A DNA stretch of 64,000 bases from assembly GCF_003991905.1 (NCBI RefSeq), contig NZ_RSCL01000012.1:117838-181837 (forward strand), written 5' to 3'. The notes beneath the pieces were generated by a model, which ran no database searches, had not been told where the DNA came from, and saw nothing but the letters and a program-made list of their open reading frames with translations. A program made the position numbers and the translations under genes. Below, piece after piece: positions 49,249 through 58,052 of this stretch. The first letter of the stretch is position 1. Every line of letters begins with the position of its first letter. This DNA comes from Dulcicalothrix desertica PCC 7102. GTDB lineage: Bacteria; Cyanobacteriota; Cyanobacteriia; Cyanobacteriales; Nostocaceae.

Positions 49249-51501
49249 ATGCAATTACACGAAAATACTCAACTAAATAGTTCCGCAGCGTGGTTTGAGG
49301 AAAAAGATCGTCTCAATCGTCAGGCAATGGAGGATACCCTAGTAGACCTGGCATCTGTCTTATATTCCCAAAACCCAACACACTCCCATACCCATACCCA
49401 TAATATAGTACACAAAATCGATTCGTATCAAGCGCTGCTGCTAGCGGCTGGAGCAGTGGGTAAAGCACTAGGAATTGCTATTGAGCCACCTGCCAAGTCA
49501 GAAGATATCGACCGGGTGCGAGAGCCGATAGAGGCGATTGCTCGTGCCTCTAGGGTGCGAATGCGGCGGGTAACATTGCGCGATAACTGGTGGCAGAAAG
49601 ATGGTGGCCCGATGCTGGCATATACCCTAGAAGAAAACCATCCTGTTGCACTACTGCCTATTTCAGACACCCGTTACGAACTGCTTGACCCGTTAACACT
49701 TACCCGTACTCCAGTAGATCGTCACCGCGCGGGGACACTTGCTGCGACAGGCTATACCTTCTATCGACCTCTACCGCTCGTCCTCAAAACCCAGAGCCTA
49801 ATGCAATTTGCCGTGCGGGGACATATCAAGGAACTCGTAATTATTCTATGTACTGGCATTTTGGCGGCACTACTCGAAATGCTGACTCCCCAAGCTACTG
49901 CCATTTTGATCGACAGTGCAATTCCCGATGCTAATCGCAGCTTATTAGGACAAATCGCGTTGGGGCTATTGGCAACTGCTTTTGGTGCCGCGCTCTTTGA
50001 ACTGACGCAAGGCTTTGCCTTAATGCGCTTGGATACCTTTGCCAATTCTTCAATTCAGGCGGGGGTGTGGGATCGATTACTGAAATTGAAAGTATCATTT
50101 TTTCGTCAGTATGCAATCGGCGATCTCAACTCACGGGTTAGCGCAATTAGCCAAATCCACAAAAAACTGACTAACACCGTTCTCAAAACGATCTTCTCCA
50201 GCCTGTTTTCGTTACTCAATTTGGTGCTGCTGTTCTTCTACAGCGCACCACTGGCACTTATTGCTGTGGTTGTGGCGTTAGTCAACATCGCAGTGACGAT
50301 CGTCTCCGGTATTCTCACCCTACGCCAGGTTAATCCTTTGCTGGAGCGACAAGGCAAACTCTTTGGTGTGGTAGTGCAGTTAATCAATGGTGTGACGAAA
50401 CTGCGCGTAGCGGGTGCAGAGTCTAGAGCCTTTGCCTACTGGGGCAAACAGTATCGACACCAACTCAAATTGATCCTAGCTACTCAGGGAATTGAAGACA
50501 GTCTGGCAGTGATCAACAAGGTGCTGCCCGCGCTCACAACGGCTGCTCTCTTCTGGTTTGCCATCACGTTGCTAAAGCAATCTCAGTCTCAAGGTGGTAG
50601 CTTATCCACGGGAACCTTTCTGGCATTTAATGCAGCGTTTGGCACATTTATTAGTGGTGCAACCAGCTTGAGCAGTACCGTGGTCGATGTACTGCAAGTT
50701 TTACCTCTTTGGAAACGCGCGCAACCAATTCTGAGTGCCATTCCTGAAGTGGACGCTAGCAAAACCGACCCGGGAAGATTAATGGGAAAGGTAATCGTAG
50801 ACCATGTGATTTTCCGCTATCGTTCGGACGGAGCATTAACCCTCGATGATGTAAGTATACATGCGGAACCGGGTGAGTTTATTGCTTTGGTAGGACCGTC
50901 GGGTAGCGGCAAATCAACGCTGTTTCGGTTGCTCTTGGGCTTCGACACACCTGAGTCAGGTAGCATTTATTACGATGGGCAAGATTTAAACGGATTGAAT
51001 GTAAACGCTGTACGGCGCCAGCTTGGTGTGGTGCTGCAAAATAGCCGCTTAATGTCCGCTCCACTGTTTGAGAATATTGCAAGCGGCGCCTTGATTTCGA
51101 TGGATGAGGCCAAGGAAGCAGCCCGGATGGCAGGGTTTGCCGCAGATATTGAAGCAATGCCGATGGGGATGCACACTATTATAAGTGAAGGCGGCACGAA
51201 TCTTTCTGGGGGACAACGGCAGCGATTGCTAATTGCCAGGTCGCTTGTACTAAAACCCAAAATATTGTTATTTGACGAAGCCACCAGTGCCCTCGATAAC
51301 CGCACCCAAGAGATTGTTAGCCAAAGCTTAGATCAGCTTAAGGTGACACGGATTGTAATTGCCCATAGACTCAGCACAGTTCGCAACGCCGACCGAATTT
51401 ACGTTTTAGATGCAGGTCGCATTGTGCAACAGGGAACATTTGCCCAACTAGCCCAGCAAGACGGATTATTTGCCCAACTTATCGCCCGTCAGATGATCTA
51501 A
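49249..51501 (+). CDS. NHLM-type ABC transporter, ATP-binding/permease protein
   Basis: 750 residues; begins 2 bases after the previous stop. N-terminal region (about 1-170) is a soluble domain without the C39 catalytic Cys; then membrane helices (LVIILCTGILAALLEML, LALIAVVVALVNIAVTIV) and an ATPase with GPSGSGKST, LSGGQRQRL and LLFDEATSALD. In NHLM systems this second protein pairs with the C39 protein. A His-rich stretch THSHTHTHN (about residues 45-53) comes from a CCCATA tandem repeat in the DNA. Confidence 0.9.
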   Translation: MQLHENTQLNSSAAWFEEKDRLNRQAMEDTLVDLASVLYSQNPTHSHTHTHNIVHKIDSYQALLLAAGAVGKALGIAIEPPAKSEDIDRVREPIEAIARASRVRMRRVTLRDNWWQKDGGPMLAYTLEENHPVALLPISDTRYELLDPLTLTRTPVDRHRAGTLAATGYTFYRPLPLVLKTQSLMQFAVRGHIKELVIILCTGILAALLEMLTPQATAILIDSAIPDANRSLLGQIALGLLATAFGAALFELTQGFALMRLDTFANSSIQAGVWDRLLKLKVSFFRQYAIGDLNSRVSAISQIHKKLTNTVLKTIFSSLFSLLNLVLLFFYSAPLALIAVVVALVNIAVTIVSGILTLRQVNPLLERQGKLFGVVVQLINGVTKLRVAGAESRAFAYWGKQYRHQLKLILATQGIEDSLAVINKVLPALTTAALFWFAITLLKQSQSQGGSLSTGTFLAFNAAFGTFISGATSLSSTVVDVLQVLPLWKRAQPILSAIPEVDASKTDPGRLMGKVIVDHVIFRYRSDGALTLDDVSIHAEPGEFIALVGPSGSGKSTLFRLLLGFDTPESGSIYYDGQDLNGLNVNAVRRQLGVVLQNSRLMSAPLFENIASGALISMDEAKEAARMAGFAADIEAMPMGMHTIISEGGTNLSGGQRQRLLIARSLVLKPKILLFDEATSALDNRTQEIVSQSLDQLKVTRIVIAHRLSTVRNADRIYVLDAGRIVQQGTFAQLAQQDGLFAQLIARQMI

Positions 51502-51748
51502 TTTTTAAAAGCAAATACTGCACTTATCCCAAAATAACAGTTACAGTTTTCATTAATCAATAAACTTGTATGAAGAATTTTTACCTAATTTCTAACAAAG
51601 TCAACACCCTAGGCTGAAACCCTTAATATTGCGTTTTTTTATACCTAAAAAGGCTTAACCGAGCAGTATTGGGCGCCGTTGTATTACATCCAAAAACTGA
51701 TACGGTCATGACAAGTTCGCCACAACCGTTCATACAAAAGCACACAAC

Positions 51749-52951
51749 CTAAAACTCTGGCACAAACAATTTTTTCATAGCTCCCGCATAATGCTCATAA
51801 ATCATCTTGGCACTTGTACCAACTAATTTGGCAACATCCTTGGCATCTAGCATTTTGATTGTTCCATCCGGCATTGTAATGGGTGTTTCCAATGCTGCTG
51901 TAATAAAGGTGTGTCTGGTCTGATAAAGCTTGCGGTACTCCATCTTGCTATCCAATTTTTCCAGAACCGCACGCCAACCTCTATTTGTCAGATTATCGGC
52001 ATGAATCCATCCCCCCTTTGGCGCCGGAAATACTTTCATATCATCGGTGGCGCCTTCTGGTTTTATCGACTGTAACAGTGCTGCTAACTTGGGATTGACT
52101 GGAAACTGGCGCCTCCTCTGAGTCTTCAATCCTTGCTTGCAAACCAAACCATTTTCAGATACAACTACTGCTTGTTCAAACCGTACCGTCTTAAAGTCAT
52201 TTGCAATATGCCTCCATTGCAAACCAACTGCCTCGGATGGTCTACAACCAGTCATGAACAGAAATTCAATGAAAGCAGCATAGTGCTTGTAGTAACGATC
52301 GTTTTTAAAAGTTTCGATGATTTTGTCTCGTTCTTCTAAGCTAAAGGGGTCAATATCTGTGTCTTCAGATTGTCCTCTAGGGACTCTAATGTCACCAGCC
52401 ATGTCGGTAAACGGATTTTCTGTAATCAGTTTTGATTTCACTGACCACTTACAGCAAGCAGAAAGTTCTGTCAGCATTCGCTTGGCTGAATTCGGTGGTT
52501 TATTTTTAACTAACCAATCCCTAATTGCAATTGCATCATCAACAGACTTGCTTGGTAAGTGCAAATTTATACAACGCTCAACTCGCTTATAATCTTTCGC
52601 TAACGTACTTGGAGATAAATTAGGACGCTGGAATTCTGTATACTTCTCCCACAATTCGGATAAATTTGGTTGAACCTTTTTTGGTGGTGTAACTGGTGTA
52701 ACCTTACGGGGAGCGCCTTCTGGCGTGTACTTGCTCAAATCCTTGGGGTCAAAGCGCTCGTACAAAATATCTTTCTCAATCTCCGAAGCCTTGAGTTGGG
52801 CTAGTTTTTGATGATGTGGGGTATCTGGGTAGCCTGTAGATATATAGTAACGCTTGCCAGCAAAGTGGAAGCGTAGCTGAATACGACCATTAGACAAAAT
52901 GACCGATACAGAACCCTTGGGGGTCCTACCAGTTGCAGTTTTAATAGTCAT
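51749..52951 (-). CDS. Tyrosine-type integrase
   Basis: About 400 residues from ATG 52951. Catalytic residues: Arg in FMTGCRPSEAVGLQWRHI, His-x-x-Arg type box in YQTRHTFITAAL, and a Tyr in HYAGAMKK near the end. An N-terminal SAM-like part (LSPSTLAKDYKRVERCINLH) is present. An upstream TTG (52990) would add 13 codons, but it lies inside an inverted repeat and is less likely. Its gene reads away from the tRNA-Phe fragment 170 bases upstream, the standard layout of tRNA-targeting integrases. It probably moved or moves the element. Confidence 0.9.
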   Translation of the reverse strand: MTIKTATGRTPKGSVSVILSNGRIQLRFHFAGKRYYISTGYPDTPHHQKLAQLKASEIEKDILYERFDPKDLSKYTPEGAPRKVTPVTPPKKVQPNLSELWEKYTEFQRPNLSPSTLAKDYKRVERCINLHLPSKSVDDAIAIRDWLVKNKPPNSAKRMLTELSACCKWSVKSKLITENPFTDMAGDIRVPRGQSEDTDIDPFSLEERDKIIETFKNDRYYKHYAAFIEFLFMTGCRPSEAVGLQWRHIANDFKTVRFEQAVVVSENGLVCKQGLKTQRRRQFPVNPKLAALLQSIKPEGATDDMKVFPAPKGGWIHADNLTNRGWRAVLEKLDSKMEYRKLYQTRHTFITAALETPITMPDGTIKMLDAKDVAKLVGTSAKMIYEHYAGAMKKLFVPEF

Positions 52952-52959
52952 GAGTTTAA

Positions 52960-53062
52960 GATGGTGTAATGCACTTTCCATTATAGACAAGGATTACACC
53001 ATCTTTACACCATTTTTTAATTCAAATCGACCTAAAGGTACCCAAAAATTGCATTACACCTT
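52960..53062. promoter_or_regulatory. GCATTACACC repeats at the integrase promoter
   Basis: GATGGTGTAAT (52960-52970) and ATTACACCATC (52993-53003) are a perfect 11-bp inverted repeat with a 22-base gap, and GCATTACACCTTC (about 53050-53062) is a third copy. They flank the integrase start, so they may be operator or arm-type sites of the integrase or its regulator. Confidence 0.5.
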
Positions 53063-53120
53063 CTTCGACTCATCCTCTAAAACCCTTGCTCCGTAAGGAA
53101 TAACTTAGATTTTAAAGGGA

Positions 53121-53164
53121 TGCCAGGAACGAGACTTGAACTCGTGACACGAGGATTTTCAGTC
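53121..53164 (-). other. 3' half of a tRNA-Phe gene (att-site candidate)
   Basis: Read on the minus strand: GACTGAAAATCC (anticodon loop CTGAAAA with anticodon GAA), TCGTGTCACGAG, TTCAAGTCTCGT, TCCTGGCA. The T-arm stem ACGAG/CTCGT pairs perfectly. The 5' half of the tRNA is missing: bases beyond 53164 do not pair with the anticodon stem or the acceptor. A tRNA 3' fragment directly beside an integrase is the usual shape of an attP or of an att junction. Confidence 0.8.
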
Positions 53165-53564
53165 TTCCAACGAACCCATTTTTTCAGTACTTTCACGGTT
53201 TACAACCTTTTTTACCCCCAATTTACCCCCAAAATCGACCTTTCTAATCCAACTTTACCACAGAATCAAAAATGTCAACCATACCCAAAAGTGGTTTACG
53301 TTTTTGGTCAAGTCAGAATCATTCTAACGCAATCATGTAATATCATTCAGGTTCACTCCTTGGCGCCTCCCCTAGCATTGATTTTCACATCTGTGCATTG
53401 ATTCGCAGAGAGAACTAAGCTATAAGTCTTGTTTTGTAGGCGCCATCTGGAGAGCAGGGGCACCATATCTGCTTGGTTCGGTTTTCACTACTTTTTATTC
53501 CAGAAAACCGAATCAAGTCTACAAAGTATTATTCTCTACGTCACAGTCCAACGTACATGTGACT
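53165..53564. other. Non-coding region between att fragment and iterons
   Basis: About 400 bases without a supported gene. It includes pyrimidine-rich stretches and two GGCGCC sites (53364, 53441). Just before the iterons, CAGTC...GACTG (53545-53565) is a small inverted repeat. Confidence 0.4.
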
Positions 53565-53878
53565 GTAAGCATAAGTTGAGCAACTTGCTCACTTCATGCT
53601 TACAAAACGACTCGCTCAATTTATGCTTACAAAAAGAAAATATAGCCCCTCCTCCTTAGTGTGTAAGCCTTTACTACGGTTTATGTCAGCACAACACTAT
53701 ACATTTATGAGCGCGCGTGTAGAAAATATTTGCTCAACTTATAATTTCTAAATATAATGTTCGCTCAACTTATACTTTCAAAACCTCCATTTCTACTTTT
53801 AGGCTCTATGAGGTTAATAGGGTTTCAAGGAATATATTGCTCAACTTGTGCTTACATAGTCGCTCACAATATCCTTAC
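53565..53878. repeat. Iteron-like array, seven 17-bp copies
   Basis: Consensus GCTCAACTTATGCTTAC. Copies: inverted at 53565-53581; direct at 53587-53603, 53614-53630, 53732-53748, 53763-53779, 53839-53855 and 53862-53878. Direct copies come in pairs 27, 31 and 23 bases apart. Best copies match 15-17 of 17; those at 53732, 53763 and 53862 are weaker. Arrays of this form serve as plasmid iterons, transposase-end sites, or integrase-arm sites. Confidence 0.7.
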
Positions 53879-53977
53879 AGTTACAGCAGCAATTAATTGA
53901 TTTAACTCAAAGGTAAATAACGGCAAAACCTTTTGATTTTAGGCGCCAGAGTAATGAGCAATACCTTGAGTGTTCGC

Positions 53978-54640
53978 TTAAAGTGTATTCGGGTCAATTC
54001 CTTGTTGACGCAATTTTTCTAATAAGTTTTGCATTTGCTCTTCTTGCGTCAAATATCGTGTTCCGTCTTCACTATACCAAAATAACCATTCACGAGTTCG
54101 CCCTTGATACGTTCCACCTTCACGTCCAATACCTAAACCAATTTCCGGCATCCAAATTTTATAACCAGGTTGTAAAATATATTCACCGTCTATTAAACGG
54201 TAAACTTCTAAGCGTTGGCGCCTGCGTCTTAAACGTGTAGGTGCATAAATGACATAATATAGAATACCTAGTTGAGCATAGTCAGTTTTCTTCTGCTCAT
54301 ATTCGCCGTTATAGGTTTGAGATACAACCTCTAATGCCAAGGTTGGCATAATATTATCTTCTTCCCAAAGCCCATAGCTAGAACGTCCATTTTCTCCAAC
54401 AAATCTTTCTACACCCAAACTGAGAAAAGCGTCAGGGACAATAGCATCTTGAGTTGGGTCATAATATATTCCCATATTTATACCAAAATACCAATCGTCG
54501 CGATTATGCCAAATAGTAGATAAAATTGCCAGTAGTAAGTTTGGAATTAGTATTTGCAATTCGCTGTCCACAGGTTTGTCATCAGAACATGGTAATTCTG
54601 TAGTTGAAGGTAAACAGTGTAAGGGATTGTATTTATACAT
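53978..54640 (-). CDS. Uma2-family (DUF820) protein
   Basis: 220 residues. Typical motifs: VPDAFLSLGVERF, EDNIMPTLALEVVSQTYNGEYEQKK and KTDYAQLGILYYVIYAP, with a PD-(D/E)xK-type core (DP ... EVVS). Uma2 proteins are common in Nostocales in tens of copies; many are thought to be nuclease-like, but a role is not known. The C-terminal QEEQMQNLLEKLRQQGIDPNTL tail is common in this group. Minus strand, monocistronic. Confidence 0.8.
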   Translation of the reverse strand: MYKYNPLHCLPSTTELPCSDDKPVDSELQILIPNLLLAILSTIWHNRDDWYFGINMGIYYDPTQDAIVPDAFLSLGVERFVGENGRSSYGLWEEDNIMPTLALEVVSQTYNGEYEQKKTDYAQLGILYYVIYAPTRLRRRRQRLEVYRLIDGEYILQPGYKIWMPEIGLGIGREGGTYQGRTREWLFWYSEDGTRYLTQEEQMQNLLEKLRQQGIDPNTL

Positions 54641-54797
54641 AATGTTATGGTTGTTATTTTTACAATCCAGTTTAAGCAGTAGGAATGTTACATATTTACA
54701 TATAACATATCTACATTATAAGCTATAGCTATATATTATGCGTATGAACTAATTAGGAGTGAAGATGTGTATTCATGCCTTAAGATTCCTTATAAAA

Positions 54798-55100
54798 TCA
54801 ACGCCCTTCAGCCTTATCATCGAAATAATCATCGTAAAATTCACTCAGAACTACCGTTAAGATTAGTGTTTGAGCCATTATTGCTGATATATCTGAAGTT
54901 AAGATATCATACTCACATAATAAATTTCGCTCATTTAAGTCAAGTTTTGTAATTTTTATAACATCAACTTCTGTTTGATTGTTATTTTGTGAACCTCGTA
55001 GTGACACAAAAAGATAACCAGGCGGGTCTGCACCAGCGGAGGCTTCATATTTACCTGCTAAAACTTTAAGTCCGTTTCGCTCTAACTCTTCCCAAGTCAT
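54798..55100 (-). CDS. Short paralogue of the toxin-immunity-like protein
   Basis: 100 residues. MTWEELERNGLKVLAGKYEA is related to MAWEEFERNGTTGVSGDEPV of the 55179 gene, and PGYLFVSLRGSQNNNQTEVD and NLLCEYDILTSDISAIMAQT match its later part. It lacks the middle part (about 85 residues), so it is a shortened duplicate. Ribosome site AGGAGTGTTAATT before ATG. Spare immunity genes behind polymorphic toxins often look like this. Confidence 0.65.
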   Translation of the reverse strand: MTWEELERNGLKVLAGKYEASAGADPPGYLFVSLRGSQNNNQTEVDVIKITKLDLNERNLLCEYDILTSDISAIMAQTLILTVVLSEFYDDYFDDKAEGR

Positions 55101-55178
55101 AAATTAACACTCCTATATATTATATGCAATTTTGAGAAAATGTTAACTAATTATCTGAATGGGTCACTAGATTTTTTA

Positions 55179-55757
55179 CTATTTATATAAAATCTGATGA
55201 TGAGTATTAAATTTTAAATTAATAAAATCAATCATATTGGCTTGATTCCTGTAATAGTTATCGCAGTATTCATTTAGCAATACATTTTTAATTAACAATT
55301 GTGCCATTTCATCAGTAATATCATGTTTCAATATTTCATATTTGCAAATTAAAGTGTCTTTTTCAAGTTCTAGCACAGGGATTTTTATAATTTCAGTTTT
55401 GGACTGATTATGCTCATTAGGACTGCGTTGCAATACAACGTAATATCCGGGTATTGTCGCTTCAGTATATACTCCTTCATATTGGGTAGTATCTATGTCA
55501 TCAAGTCCTTTTTCATGGTCATTAGGTTTAATAATAATTTCGCCTAATTTTAAACCTTTTGTATCAGACACATAACGTGAAGGATGGGTAGTAAGGACTG
55601 TTTCTAAGGCGTAAAGTACCTCATCCACAGTAGGCTTTCTAGAGAATCTGTCTTCATAAGCTGTGGATATTCGCTTCAATGCTAGCATAATCTCGTCAAC
55701 TGGCTCATCACCGCTTACCCCTGTAGTACCGTTACGCTCAAATTCTTCCCATGCCAT
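55179..55757 (-). CDS. Immunity-like protein following the Hint/GIY-YIG toxin
   Basis: 192 residues from ATG 55757 (MAWEEFERNGTTGVSG). Has VDEIMLALKRIST, then a beta-rich part (PGYYVVLQRSPNEHNQSKTE, KDTLICKYEILKHDITDEMA). No known domain. Starts 67 bases after the toxin gene stop on the same strand and is duplicated in short form downstream. Position and acidic character are those of a cognate immunity protein; direct proof is lacking. Confidence 0.6.
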   Translation of the reverse strand: MAWEEFERNGTTGVSGDEPVDEIMLALKRISTAYEDRFSRKPTVDEVLYALETVLTTHPSRYVSDTKGLKLGEIIIKPNDHEKGLDDIDTTQYEGVYTEATIPGYYVVLQRSPNEHNQSKTEIIKIPVLELEKDTLICKYEILKHDITDEMAQLLIKNVLLNEYCDNYYRNQANMIDFINLKFNTHHQILYK

Positions 55758-55824
55758 AGTTTTAACTCCAACTCTTAATTCAATAATCCAATTTTTGGTC
55801 TGATTCTTCAAATATATATATTAT

Positions 55825-56751
55825 TCAACAATATTTTTCAATCAATTGATTGATTTTTTCATCACCCATCGGTTCGATGATGTTCTTAAGCTTATCTCTA
55901 CCTCCTAGCTCATCATAAATACGACGTTCGTGAAAATACATTTGGTCGTCTGTAAGCCCGTCTATAACTACCTCAAGTTTCATATCTATTTTAAAACCAT
56001 ATTTTTTGGGTTTTATGGCGCCTTCATCATGATGCTGAGATTCCCGGTCTAATAGGTCTTGTTTTGTTTTCCCTACATAAATAATGTTCCCTTCTGAGTC
56101 GCGACCAACATAGATTTTGCCCAGCGGCACTTCAGAGGCATTATGAACGAGAAAACCTTGAAAACCCACAAAGTACGTGTGAAAGTCATCCACTGTAAGA
56201 TTGTATGTATCTTGCTCTACAACTGTGAGAGCATCTATACTTTTAACCTCGGAGACTCCGGAGGTAAGCGCCCATAGCAGCATACCTGGTTCCAAATCTT
56301 TTGCAGCAATCCATCGTTTTTTGTTTTCTACCCAAAATCTATGGCGCCTGGTAACGTAAATAGTATCGCAATCAGTCAAAATTTTAACTAAATGTACTGT
56401 TTGACTACGCAAAAGCACTGTTACCGATTTACTGCAAATAGTCTTTCCTACTTCGTCAAAGGAGAGTACGCTCATGTATGGAGTGAGTGATTCAATCGGA
56501 ACTAATCCCGACACAGTAACAACAAGAGTTCCCTTGGGAAAGCATGGTATTTCTCGTTGTCCACCAAAAGTTGAAAAATCTGGAATTGGTTCGGGACGAC
56601 GTGGATATTGTTTTGATTCAGGGTCGTAGTAATATTTTTCCGGATTCGCTCTAACGTTAGGAGGTGGATTCCCGCCTTGCGCGATACGCTCGGAAATTGA
56701 AATTTTCCCCTCTGGTATTTCTCGTCGCTGGTTGTCAGCATCATTAGTCAT
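55825..56751 (-). CDS. Polymorphic toxin: Hint domain plus GIY-YIG nuclease end
   Basis: 308 residues. A short N-terminal part is followed by a Hint (intein-like autoprocessing) domain from Cys70 (CFPKGTLVVTV) with TRRHRFWV (136-141) as the TxxH box and HTYFVGFQGFLVHN (191-204) as the end. C-terminal of HN: GKIYVGRDSEGNIIYVGKTK (211-230) and RESQHHDEG, the GIY-YIG type nuclease core with Arg236 and a later Glu. The Hint domain would cut between Asn204 and the toxin. No signal peptide or secretion domain: the N-terminus is short, so a missing carrier part or secretion by another route is likely. Confidence 0.8.
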   Translation of the reverse strand: MTNDADNQRREIPEGKISISERIAQGGNPPPNVRANPEKYYYDPESKQYPRRPEPIPDFSTFGGQREIPCFPKGTLVVTVSGLVPIESLTPYMSVLSFDEVGKTICSKSVTVLLRSQTVHLVKILTDCDTIYVTRRHRFWVENKKRWIAAKDLEPGMLLWALTSGVSEVKSIDALTVVEQDTYNLTVDDFHTYFVGFQGFLVHNASEVPLGKIYVGRDSEGNIIYVGKTKQDLLDRESQHHDEGAIKPKKYGFKIDMKLEVVIDGLTDDQMYFHERRIYDELGGRDKLKNIIEPMGDEKINQLIEKYC

Positions 56752-57157
56752 ACAGTTTTATTTTCTGAATATAATTATTATTAATGATTGTATTTATCAG
56801 TTAGACTTTAGTTACATTATTCATGTTTATTGTGCTATAAAAGTTTAATTTTTAATTAAATATACTTTTTATATTTTAATCTAAAAGCAGTAGAAACTAT
56901 ACATTGGCGGTTATTTACTAAAGCTCAAAGAATTTTAAGTATTTTTTTAACATGAATATTATGATTTAAGCGTTTTTATTGAGATAATATCGATGTTTTA
57001 TTTTTATAATTAGTATAAATAGTAATATAAGTATACTGGCGTGATGAAATCTTATGGTTATTAAAAGTTGTAAACATAGCAGTTGACTCGGAATTAAAAT
57101 AATATTAATGCGAAAAACACTAACTCATTAACGTTATATTTCAAGGAAGCTTATTAC
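56752..57157. other. AT-rich intergenic region
   Basis: About 400 bases, very AT-rich, with no supported gene. Should contain the promoter for the toxin operon on the minus strand and the terminator region of the 57158 gene. No structured element recognised. Confidence 0.4.
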
Positions 57158-57703
57158 TTAATTAAGCTCAAAATTGAAGTCATTCTCATAAACAGCAGGA
57201 TTTAGGCATTCCATTAGAATTATATCGTTCGCTTTTACAAGGTTAACTTCACCATCGTCATCTATGAGTCGAATAAAAAACTCTTCTGAGATTTCGTTTG
57301 TTATATCTGTTACGCTATCAATTATTTCCTGCAAGTTATCGGGTTTCATATCACTGTAGCGGAATATTTGGTTCACACCACTTAAAATTAAAAGTAAGGA
57401 ATAACCTTCTTCGTTTTCTTTCCCGTTACTTTCTAAAGCATCATCGTTACACAAATCTTCGTCTTCGTCATTACTTTCTACGATACCATTATCCCATAAA
57501 ACCTGACACATTTGAATTTGACTTATTTTCACATAAACGTTCTCTTTTTTTGATGCTTGTTCAATTTCAATAAATCCACCATCTGTTACACGGTCTCGAT
57601 TTAAAAGGCATTCTTGAATTCTGTTAGCTGTTTGTTTCTCTACTATGCAAATGAAAGGATTTTCTTTACCTCTAAAAAGAAATTTTAAATAATAATTTTT
57701 CAT
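57158..57703 (-). CDS. Hypothetical acidic protein
   Basis: 181 residues from ATG 57703 (MKNYYLKFLFRGKENPFICI); the frame extends 25 codons further without a good start. It is beta-rich at first, and then strongly acidic (NDEDEDLCNDDALESNGKEN), ending in EEFFIRLIDDDGEVNLVKANDII. No domain recognised. Position upstream of the toxin operon on the same strand suggests it might be part of the toxin island; acidic immunity-like proteins look like this. Confidence 0.55.
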   Translation of the reverse strand: MKNYYLKFLFRGKENPFICIVEKQTANRIQECLLNRDRVTDGGFIEIEQASKKENVYVKISQIQMCQVLWDNGIVESNDEDEDLCNDDALESNGKENEEGYSLLLILSGVNQIFRYSDMKPDNLQEIIDSVTDITNEISEEFFIRLIDDDGEVNLVKANDIILMECLNPAVYENDFNFELN

Positions 57704-58052
57704 ACAAGGTACTCTAGCAACTCTAAAATACAAGTTGAAGTTAAAACTTCCTACTGTATCGTAGCGCAATTTTGACACTGCAAGCTGCTGTTATTTACAA
57801 GGCGCCACCGATTTCATGCATATACTGTAGAGTTTTTAACTAAGTATAATTTAATTAAAGACACATTTTATACAGCCTATAAATTTCCATCACTTCCGCT
57901 TTGAAAATTTTACCTAACTTATCATTTGCTTTTTACTCATGAAGGTCGTATAAATACTCCCGTATTTGTATAATTTTAACAGGTAACTCAGAATAGCAAT
58001 CATCCCCGTATAATGAAAAAGCTCAAATTAATCAGTGCAAGTAAAGAACAGT
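57704..58052. other. Divergent intergenic region upstream of the methyltransferase
   Basis: About 350 AT-rich bases between the divergent 57158 gene and the methyltransferase gene, with one GGCGCC (57803). No repeat or gene recognised. Promoters for both genes must lie here. Confidence 0.4.

Noticed and set aside
53121..53164. Complete tRNA-Phe gene
   Set aside because: The 5' acceptor, D-arm and the 5' side of the anticodon stem are absent from the flanking bases.
53565..53878. CRISPR array
   Set aside because: Repeats are only 17 bp, unevenly spaced, partly inverted and degenerate, with no cas genes; iteron-like array is the better reading.
53565..53878. End of a CRISPR-associated Tn7-like transposon
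   Set aside because: No tnsA/B/C, tniQ or cas gene was seen in the window, and the repeat does not resemble the known V-K ends that I can recall; kept only as one possibility.
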